Assembly (NCBI GenBank): GCA_003598065.1
Contig: QZKR01000120.1
Span: 1-64,000, forward strand
Direction: 5' to 3'
DNA length: 64,000 nucleotides
Source of the DNA: Myxococcales bacterium
Lineage (GTDB): Bacteria; Myxococcota_A; SURF-8
Under the pieces are notes generated by a model. The model did not search any database. It was given only the letters and a program-made list of their open reading frames with translations, and was not told where the DNA came from. The stretch's first letter is position 1. Each line of letters starts with the position of its first letter. Positions 58,004 through 64,000 of the stretch are shown piece by piece. Position numbers and translations under genes: made by a program.

Positions 58004-60439
58004 TCACCCGATTCCGAGGAACCCCAGCTTTTCTTCCCAGCGGGTCTTCAATTCGGCCTGAAGCCTAAGGTGCTCGGCGTGGCTTAAAGCGGGGTCGCGT
58101 TCAAGGATCGCCTGCGCAACGCACCGGGCGCGCAGGAGCAGATCGTAATCGCGCACAAGATTGGCATGTAGGAATACAGGTTCGCCCACCTGCCGCGTTC
58201 CCATGAAGTCGCCCGGACCGCGCAATTCAAGGTCCTTTTCGGCGATGCGAAAGCCGTCGGTTGTCTGCTCCAGGATGGACAGCCGTTCGCGGGCGTTTTC
58301 GCCGACTTTCTCGCACATCAGAAAACATACGGACGGATGCTGGCCGCGCCCGATGCGGCCTCGAAGCTGGTGGAGCTGCGAGAGGCCGAACCGCTCGGCG
58401 TGCTGCACCGCCATCACCGTTGCGTTGGGCACATCGACGCCCACCTCGACAACGGAGGTGGCGACGAGGATGTCGTAAGCGCCGTCGCGAAAATCGCGCA
58501 TGACCGTCTCCTTCTCGGCGACGGACAGCCGGCCGTGCAGAAGACCGACGCGCCGATCGGAAAACCGCGATGTAAGCGCGGCGTGCTCGCTTTCCGCGTC
58601 GGCGGCGTCCAGCTTGTCGGACTCGGAGATCAACGGCGTGATGACGTAGGCCTGCCGGCCGGCCGCGAGATGTCGCTCCAACTCGCGTTCCATCGCGGCG
58701 CGCTCCGACATCCAGAGCACGCACGTTTCGATCGGCTGGCGTCCGGCGGGCAACTCGTCGATGATCGACACGTCCAGGTCGCCATACAGCGTCAGCGACA
58801 GCGAACGGGGAATCGGCGTGGCCGTCATCACCAGACAGTCGGGCCGGCGGCCCTTCTGCTGCAAGGCCAGGCGTTGCGAGACGCCGAAGCGGTGCTGCTC
58901 GTCCACGATCACGTAGCCCAGATCGCGGAACGCCACGCCTTCCTGGATCAACGCATGCGTGCCGACGGCGAAATTCACCTCACCCGATTCGATGCCTTCA
59001 CATATGGCGCGCTTTTCGGCGCGGCGAAGGTCGGAGGTCAGCAGTTCCGCGTGAACCTCGGGAAAGTCGCAAAGCGAGAGAAAAGTCTTGTAGTGCTGCT
59101 CGGCGAGGATTTCGGTGGGCGCCATCAACGCCGCCTGCCGGCCGTTTTCGATCACCAACAGCGCACTCAGAATCGCGACGATCGTTTTCCCGGAACCGAC
59201 ATCGCCCTGGAGCAAACGGTTCATCGGCTTGGGCGAGGTCAGATCATCGACAATCTCCAAAAGCACGCGCTTCTGCGCCTCGGTGAGTTTGTGCGGGAAA
59301 TTGCGGTAGAAGCGCGTGGCGAGCGAATTGAGGCGCTTGTGGGCCACGCTCGGCGCAGCTTTGACTCCCTGGCGCTTCTGGGCCAGCGCAAGCTGAACGA
59401 AAAACAATTCATCGAAGGCGAGCCGCGTCTGCTGCGGGCTTTTGCCCGCATTCAACGCTTCCACGTCGGCCTCGGCATCGGGATTGTGCAAAAAGCGCAC
59501 GGCGTCGCCAAGCGCGGGCAAACCTTCCGCTTGCAGCAGTTCCGGCGGCAAGGGATCGTCGATCAGAGCGGTATAGCGCGCCGCCGCCGCCTGAACGATC
59601 GCCGCCAGCCGCCGTTTGGTGATGCCCTGGATTTCCGGGTACACGGCATGAATCGGCGGGCCGGGAACGAGTTCCTCGTCCCCCTCCAGCGGCTCCACAT
59701 CCGGATGGACAATCTGCTTCCGTCCCCTAAACAGACCCACCTTGCCGCCAAAACGCACGCGCTGGCCGACGGCGAGTTTGGCCGTCATCGTTCGACCGGC
59801 GTAATGAAACCAGGTGAGCTGGCAGATTCCGGTGTCGTCCTGAACCATCATTTCATATGGGCGTTTGCGGAAGCGCAGGACCGGCGCGGAAACGGCGGCG
59901 ACGATCCCCTGCGACTGGCCGTATTCGCCGGGGACAAGGCCGGCGATCTTGCCCATGCGCCGATGGTCTTCATAGCGGCGCGGCAAAAAGAACAGGAGGT
60001 CTTCGATCGTGAGCAGGTTCTTTCCCGCCAATAGCTGCGCCACGCGCGGCCCCACCCCTTTCAGGAATTGAACCGACATGTCGAGCGGGCGGCGATCGGG
60101 ACGAGAAGCGGCGGGTGCGCCCGTCTCCTCCTGCGGCTGCCGAATCTCAAGACTATCGATTGTCGCCAGGGCGGCAAGAATTCGCGTTTTGCGGTCTTTG
60201 TCCGGCGCGTCTTGAAAGCCGGAAAACAGCGCGGACAACCGCTCCAGTTTGTCGGCGATGAGCTTGGGATAAGCGAACGATTCCAGCGGACTCAACAGGC
60301 TGGCCATTCGCCGCTCCAACCCCTCCATGCGGGGCAAGGCGGCGAAATCGCGCCGCGCGGCTAGAATCAGCGGACGGCGCAGGTCCGGGAGGGCGGCCTG
60401 AAGCCGTTCCGTCGGGGTTTTCTCCCGACCATCGCTCAT
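58004..60439 (-). CDS. recG: ATP-dependent DNA helicase RecG
   Basis: 811 residues. A roughly 120-residue N-terminal extension precedes the wedge domain (about 125-290; SVQFLKGVGPRVAQLL). The helicase core has Walker A GDVGSGKT (412-419), DEQHRFG, TATPIPRS, and TSVVEVGVDVPNA with QLRGRIGRG near the C-terminus. RecG remodels stalled forks and Holliday junctions. Its start overlaps the greA stop by four bases, so the pair is coupled. Confidence 0.96.
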   Translation of the reverse strand: MSDGREKTPTERLQAALPDLRRPLILAARRDFAALPRMEGLERRMASLLSPLESFAYPKLIADKLERLSALFSGFQDAPDKDRKTRILAALATIDSLEIRQPQEETGAPAASRPDRRPLDMSVQFLKGVGPRVAQLLAGKNLLTIEDLLFFLPRRYEDHRRMGKIAGLVPGEYGQSQGIVAAVSAPVLRFRKRPYEMMVQDDTGICQLTWFHYAGRTMTAKLAVGQRVRFGGKVGLFRGRKQIVHPDVEPLEGDEELVPGPPIHAVYPEIQGITKRRLAAIVQAAAARYTALIDDPLPPELLQAEGLPALGDAVRFLHNPDAEADVEALNAGKSPQQTRLAFDELFFVQLALAQKRQGVKAAPSVAHKRLNSLATRFYRNFPHKLTEAQKRVLLEIVDDLTSPKPMNRLLQGDVGSGKTIVAILSALLVIENGRQAALMAPTEILAEQHYKTFLSLCDFPEVHAELLTSDLRRAEKRAICEGIESGEVNFAVGTHALIQEGVAFRDLGYVIVDEQHRFGVSQRLALQQKGRRPDCLVMTATPIPRSLSLTLYGDLDVSIIDELPAGRQPIETCVLWMSERAAMERELERHLAAGRQAYVITPLISESDKLDAADAESEHAALTSRFSDRRVGLLHGRLSVAEKETVMRDFRDGAYDILVATSVVEVGVDVPNATVMAVQHAERFGLSQLHQLRGRIGRGQHPSVCFLMCEKVGENARERLSILEQTTDGFRIAEKDLELRGPGDFMGTRQVGEPVFLHANLVRDYDLLLRARCVAQAILERDPALSHAEHLRLQAELKTRWEEKLGFLGIG

Positions 60440-60918
60440 AGAGGTCCGTATTCGACTTCCACGATCTCGACGCGGCGAATACCCTTTGGGGTCTTGATGC
60501 GCACTTCGTCGCCCTCGTTGCGGCCGATCAACGCCCTGGCGACGGCGGAATCGAACGATACGTAGCCGATGCTCAGATCGGCCTCTTCCGGGCCGACGAT
60601 CGTCAGCCTTTCTTCGACCTCCGTCTCGATGTCGAAGATTCTCACCTTTGCGCCGAACATCACGCGCTCGCCCGAAAGCTTGGACGGATCGATGACCTCG
60701 GCGCGACCGAGCTTGTCCTCAAGCTCCCGCAGGCGGGCTTCGATCATTCCCTGCTCTTCCTTGGCGTACTGATATTCGGCGTTTTCGGAGAGGTCGCCGT
60801 GGGCGCGGGCGCGCTCGATCTCGCCGATGATGCGCGGGCGCTCGACGCTTTTCAGTCGGTCAAGTTCTTCCCGAAGCTTCTGTTTGCCGGTCGGGGTCAT
60901 CGGGATTCGCGAGGTCAT
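60436..60918 (-). CDS. greA: transcription elongation factor GreA
   Basis: 160 residues, typical length. The N-terminal coiled coil has the acidic tip signature GDLSENAEYQYAKEEQ, and the C-terminal FKBP-like domain contains GPEEADLSIGYVSFDSAVARALIG. GreA stimulates RNA cleavage by stalled RNA polymerase. It overlaps both neighbours by four bases (ATGA), the M42-like peptidase upstream and recG downstream. Confidence 0.96.
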   Translation of the reverse strand: MTSRIPMTPTGKQKLREELDRLKSVERPRIIGEIERARAHGDLSENAEYQYAKEEQGMIEARLRELEDKLGRAEVIDPSKLSGERVMFGAKVRIFDIETEVEERLTIVGPEEADLSIGYVSFDSAVARALIGRNEGDEVRIKTPKGIRRVEIVEVEYGPL

Positions 60919-62036
60919 AGAGGAGTCTCCTTCAGTCTGCGATAGTACGGCCGATTTCGCGTCTCGTATTCCTTTTTCATCACGGCCAACGGACGCTCAC
61001 GTTCGCCGATCCTGGCGCACATTTCCATCATCAATTTGAGGCCGTTGACCAGATCGCGCATATCGACCGTTTCCGGCCGCAGCACGAATCGGCCGACGTC
61101 CTCCGGTTCGTCGCCCATATTATGGTAGTTGCCCAGCGGGAAGGCAATACCCGCCGCCATGTAACCGTAAGCCACGAACGCGCTCGCTTCGCATACGCCG
61201 CCGTCCATCACGCGCCGCTGCCATACGAAGCGTTTCTCGTGCTTTGCCAATTCGGCAGCGCAATGCTCCATGAAATAAAGGAGGCTGGTATCGAACACGG
61301 AACGACGGTCGCCAAGCCGCACCACCGGCCCCTTGCCCTGCTCCGCCCCCGGCAGACGCTTCGAGGTCTCCAGAGACACCAGAGGAAGGTCGTCCGGTAT
61401 TTCCCGTTCCTTGAGCATCGCCAGCGCGCCGTTGAAGCCGTTCTCCTCGGCGCGGGTGAAAATCAGCCACACTTCCTGCGGAACCTGCGCGCGCTGAAGT
61501 TCGCGCAAGAGAGCAAGCTGCATCGCCACCGAGCAGAGGTCGTCCGCGCTGCGCGTGACGACAAGATCGCCCCGCATCTCGAAGGGCGTCAGATCCCATT
61601 GCCCGGCCGAGCCGACGCCGACCGGCTTTTCGAGGCTGAGTTCCATCGTCTCCACGCGCCGCGGCGCGCCTTTCACGGGCGTAACTTTTTTCACCCGGCC
61701 GCGCACGCCGCCCTGCTCATGAACGATTACCGCGGCGTCCTCGAAGTATTCCTTCCACACTCCACCCCACCATTGCGCCGTCGCCGTTTTGCCTTTGGCG
61801 GCGACGATCTCGAAACCGGGGTGGTCCATGTGCGCGACGAACGCGACGCGGCCGGCCTTGCGCCTGCCGGCTGGACGATAGCGGGCGATCAGATTGCCGA
61901 AGGGGTCCATGGCCACATCGGCCCCCTCGGCCTTGCAGAAGCTCGTCACCAGCGAAGCGACGGCCTTTTCTTTAAATGGCGCTGTGGGCTGGGTCAGCAC
62001 GGAGCGCAGAATACGGATGAGTTCAGCCTTTTGCAT
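60915..62036 (-). CDS. M42-like aminopeptidase
   Basis: About 373 residues with the metal ligands of M20/M42 enzymes: His69 and Asp71 (AHMDHPGF), Asp165-Asp166 (SADDLCSVA), Glu197-Glu198 (AEENGFNGA), Glu223 and a late His in NYHNMGD. The order and spacing are those of M42 glutamyl or tetrahedral aminopeptidases, though several flanking motifs differ. It probably trims peptides in the cytoplasm. I use the ATG at 62036, six bases after GAGGG and 24 bases after the predicted transcription start. First gene of the overlap operon with greA and recG. Confidence 0.85.
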   Translation of the reverse strand: MQKAELIRILRSVLTQPTAPFKEKAVASLVTSFCKAEGADVAMDPFGNLIARYRPAGRRKAGRVAFVAHMDHPGFEIVAAKGKTATAQWWGGVWKEYFEDAAVIVHEQGGVRGRVKKVTPVKGAPRRVETMELSLEKPVGVGSAGQWDLTPFEMRGDLVVTRSADDLCSVAMQLALLRELQRAQVPQEVWLIFTRAEENGFNGALAMLKEREIPDDLPLVSLETSKRLPGAEQGKGPVVRLGDRRSVFDTSLLYFMEHCAAELAKHEKRFVWQRRVMDGGVCEASAFVAYGYMAAGIAFPLGNYHNMGDEPEDVGRFVLRPETVDMRDLVNGLKLMMEMCARIGERERPLAVMKKEYETRNRPYYRRLKETPL

Positions 62037-62066
62037 CGCAACCCTCGGCATATCGAAAACGGCTGT

Positions 62067-62095
62067 CTTATAGCAAGCCGCAATTGCGAATGCAA
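62067..62095 (-). promoter_or_regulatory. promoter of peptidase-greA-recG operon
   Basis: Minus strand TTGCAT (62090-62095), 17-bp spacer, TATAAG (62067-62072); initiation near 62060. Confidence 0.6.
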
Positions 62096-62171
62096 ACGAT
62101 TTCATAGGATTACCATCGAAAGAAACGAAATGTCGGGTGTAATTAGGAGGAAACGCCGGCAGGCGCCGCCT

Positions 62172-63302
62172 TCAGTCCGATTCGCGAACCAGTCGCATGG
62201 CCTGGTAGAGGATTTCCGTTCGGCCGTTGGCGCCGAGTTTTTCGCCGATGCTTTGCAGGTGCTTCTTGATGGTGATCTCCTTAAGCCCCATGGCGCTGGC
62301 GATCTGCCGGTTGGTGTATCCGAGAGGCAGGTATTCGAGCGTTTCGATTTCCCGATCGCTAAGGTTGTATTTCTTCAGCGCGGCGAAAGGCTTCGATCTC
62401 GCCTCCTGCTTCAATCCCAAAAGCAGCGTCGCCTCCCCTTGCGGTCCTGGAGTGATCCCCGCCGTCAGCACCAGCCGACCATCCTTGCCTTTCGTAGCGA
62501 GCACCCATGGTCCTTCGCCGAAACGAAGCGACTGCGTCGGCGCTACGGCGCTTTCCAGCCATTGCTGGATGAATTCAGGCAGACGCCGGCTCTTTTCCTC
62601 GGGAAAGAAACGATCCAGCAACTCTCTGGCGGCCTGGGGGAGGTGGATCAAGCGCAAACGGCTGTCGAACAGGATATAGACGCTCTCATCGGAGTCGAGC
62701 AATTGGACGGCATTGGCGACGACAAGTTCGTCTTCTTTCTGTTTCAGACAAAGGCGGATAGTGGTTTGCATAATCGGCACGATGGCCGCAAAAACATGCA
62801 AGTCCGCTTCCGTGAAGAGCGGGGAATCGGCCTTTCGAAACACGGAAAAGCCCGCAAAGAGGTCTTCCTCCCGGATTACGACAACAGCCAAGGCGTCGCC
62901 TACGCCCCATGTTTCGCGCATCGTCCGATCGAACCAGACGTGCCGTTCGTTTGTCGGATCGAATGCCTCGTTTTTCAAGGCGGCGAAACCGGCCGGCTTG
63001 GACATGACGTACTGCGCGAAGAAATCGTATGCGGTCAGTTCGCGCGAATAGTATTCCCAATAGGCCTGCGACTGCTCAAACTGATTCGAGACGATTTGCA
63101 GCGGCGATTTGCGGGAAGGATTCAAAATCAGGCCGATATTGACCCAATCGAAGGCGACGAGCGGACACAAGGCGTTATAGATCGCCTCGGCCAGATCGCG
63201 AATGGTATGCACGCCGCCCAGCATGGAGGAAAATTCGAGGATGGCGTTTTGCCGGGAAGACTGATTTTCGCCGGGTGCCGACATGGATCGCCGCTCAATC
63301 AT
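62172..63302 (-). CDS. LuxR-type transcriptional regulator with sensory N-terminus
   Basis: 376 residues. The first roughly 190 residues have the alternation of a GAF-type sensor, a middle segment (about 190-290) resembles a PAS-like fold (DSDESVYILFDSRLRLIHL), and the C-terminus (about 310-372) is a LuxR/FixJ-type helix-turn-helix (LSDREIETLEYLPLGYTNRQ, then IKKHLQSIGEKLG). No receiver domain is present, so it is not phosphorylated like NarL; a small ligand is likely. Ligand and targets are unknown. Two starts are possible: ATG at 63302 or 63284, and neither has a strong ribosome-binding site. Confidence 0.85.
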   Translation of the reverse strand: MIERRSMSAPGENQSSRQNAILEFSSMLGGVHTIRDLAEAIYNALCPLVAFDWVNIGLILNPSRKSPLQIVSNQFEQSQAYWEYYSRELTAYDFFAQYVMSKPAGFAALKNEAFDPTNERHVWFDRTMRETWGVGDALAVVVIREEDLFAGFSVFRKADSPLFTEADLHVFAAIVPIMQTTIRLCLKQKEDELVVANAVQLLDSDESVYILFDSRLRLIHLPQAARELLDRFFPEEKSRRLPEFIQQWLESAVAPTQSLRFGEGPWVLATKGKDGRLVLTAGITPGPQGEATLLLGLKQEARSKPFAALKKYNLSDREIETLEYLPLGYTNRQIASAMGLKEITIKKHLQSIGEKLGANGRTEILYQAMRLVRESD

Positions 63303-63354
63303 TACAAGGAAGAACTCTTAAAAACTCGGCGCTGCAATTCGTGGCGCACGTTGC

Positions 63355-63383
63355 ATAATCCAAAGCGATCCTGCTATTGTCAA
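63355..63383 (-). promoter_or_regulatory. possible promoter of LuxR-type gene
   Basis: Minus strand perfect TTGACA (63378-63383), 17-bp spacer, GATTAT (63355-63360); initiation near 63348, 46 bases before the upstream ATG. Confidence 0.45.
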
Positions 63384-63537
63384 TTGACCTGTAACATTTA
63401 AAGTATAACATAGTTACGACTTCGGCATTGATTCGAATTTTTAATTATTCTTATGCCTTACTGCAAGAGCAAGAAAAGTTTTTCCTCGCCAGGAAACGCA
63501 TCCTGCCGCGCAAAAACAAATGGAAGGCTTCCGAAGC

Positions 63538-64000
63538 TCAATGCCCGCCTTTGAAAGCTCGAACCAGCGATTCGGCGGTATTCTTGGCGTCGCCGAGAAG
63601 CATCATCGTATTCGACTTGTAGAACAGTTCGTTGTCCACGCCGGCATAACCCGATCCAAGCGACCGTTTGCAGAAAATGACCGATCGCGACCGCTCCACT
63701 TCCAGGATCGGCATGCCGTAGATCGGACTTTGCGGATTTTTCGCCGCCGGGTTGGTGACGTCGTTCGCGCCGATGACGAAGGCCACGTCGCAGTTGGAAA
63801 AGTCGTTGTTGATGGTGTCCATCTCGAAGACCTGATCGTAGGGCACGTTGGCGTCGGCCAGAAGGACGTTCATGTGCCCCGGCATGCGGCCGGCGACGGG
63901 ATGGATGGCGTAGCGCACGCGCACGCCCTGCTTGTGCAGCAGTTCGGCCATTTCCCGGACGGCATGTTGCGCCTGCGACACGGCCATGCCGTAACCGGGG
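63538..64000 (-). CDS. pntB: NAD(P) transhydrogenase subunit beta (C-terminal part)
   Basis: The reading frame runs off the right edge of the window; about 154 C-terminal residues are visible. [17 protein letters not shown] at the edge is the start of the NADP-binding domain III, followed by [32 protein letters not shown] and the [17 protein letters not shown] segment, all standard for PntB. The enzyme couples hydride transfer between NADH and NADP+ to proton movement. After the stop a 6-bp hairpin (63481-63496) may end the transcript, but it is weak. Confidence 0.95.
   Translation of the reverse strand, partial: PGYGMAVSQAQHAVREMAELLHKQGVRVRYAIHPVAGRMPGHMNVLLADANVPYDQVFEMDTINNDFSNCDVAFVIGANDVTNPAAKNPQSPIYGMPILEVERSRSVIFCKRSLGSGYAGVDNELFYKSNTMMLLGDAKNTAESLVRAFKGGH

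Noticed and set aside
61122-63401. 759-codon plus-strand open frame
   Set aside because: Antisense to the M42-like peptidase and LuxR-type genes, crossing their intergenic region and promoters.
1-64000. CRISPR arrays, insertion sequences, prophage, rRNA and tRNA genes
   Set aside because: No regularly spaced repeats, transposase, integrase or capsid motifs and no RNA-gene signatures were found on either strand.

Overview
The window comes from a moderately GC-rich, Gram-negative bacterium of deltaproteobacterial type. The evidence is lipoprotein signals, a BamB-like assembly lipoprotein, a FadL-type outer membrane protein, a PntB transhydrogenase, and four large surface lipoproteins. Each of those lipoproteins carries a long Asp/Glu/Gly linker right after the lipid-anchored cysteine or further in, a style common in Myxococcota, Bradymonadota and candidate phyla such as Lernaellota. 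The exact phylum cannot be fixed from sequence reading alone. No tRNA, rRNA, CRISPR array, transposase or phage gene was seen.

Layout. 1-2.3 kb: a REP-like hairpin, a tiny lipoprotein, a CheX-type protein and a 23S rRNA uridine methyltransferase that ends an operon VKOR-DsbA fusion > comEC > rlmD (6.0-1.0 kb). 6.3-6.5 kb: a strong sigma70-like promoter reads into a roughly 110-nt imperfect long hairpin ending in a T tract, a candidate non-coding RNA. 6.5-9.9 kb: a HAMP-like membrane protein with a GspG-like protein, then a YfgM/BamB pair. 9.9-19.9 kb: the conserved block tilS > ftsH > folP > cdaA > cdaR > glmM with a membrane sulfatase appended. 20-30.4 kb: a secreted protein, a lipoprotein operon with three members that share a beta-domain (one also holds an apparently circularly permuted esterase), pgi, and a divergent cysteine-rich lipoprotein. 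30.5-35 kb: a transporter, a REP-like element and a DUF362/polyferredoxin pair. 35-41 kb: operon phytoene-desaturase-like oxidoreductase > GIDE-domain EF-hand protein > lemA > mscS. 41-47.6 kb: SlyD, a FadL-like porin, a PLP enzyme, DUF4139, and two cyclic-nucleotide-binding proteins. 47.9-52.7 kb: a SAM methyltransferase converging on a 1243-residue fusion of ferredoxin, NodU/TobZ-type carbamoyltransferase and radical SAM domains. 52.8-55.5 kb: coaE > SDR-like protein > two MaoC/hot-dog proteins. 55.5-64 kb: two small lipoproteins, a ROK sugar kinase with a DUF296 protein, a tightly overlapping operon M42-like peptidase > greA > recG, a LuxR-type regulator and the 3' end of pntB.

How the genes fit together. 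Most of the window is chromosomal housekeeping: cell-wall precursor and c-di-AMP synthesis, folate, CoA, tRNA/rRNA modification, envelope assembly, recombination. The accessory interest lies in the carbamoyltransferase/radical SAM fusion, the lipoprotein operon with the permuted esterase, the hairpin RNA, and several proteins whose family catalytic residues are missing (the ComEC beta-lactamase-like domain and the SDR-like protein).
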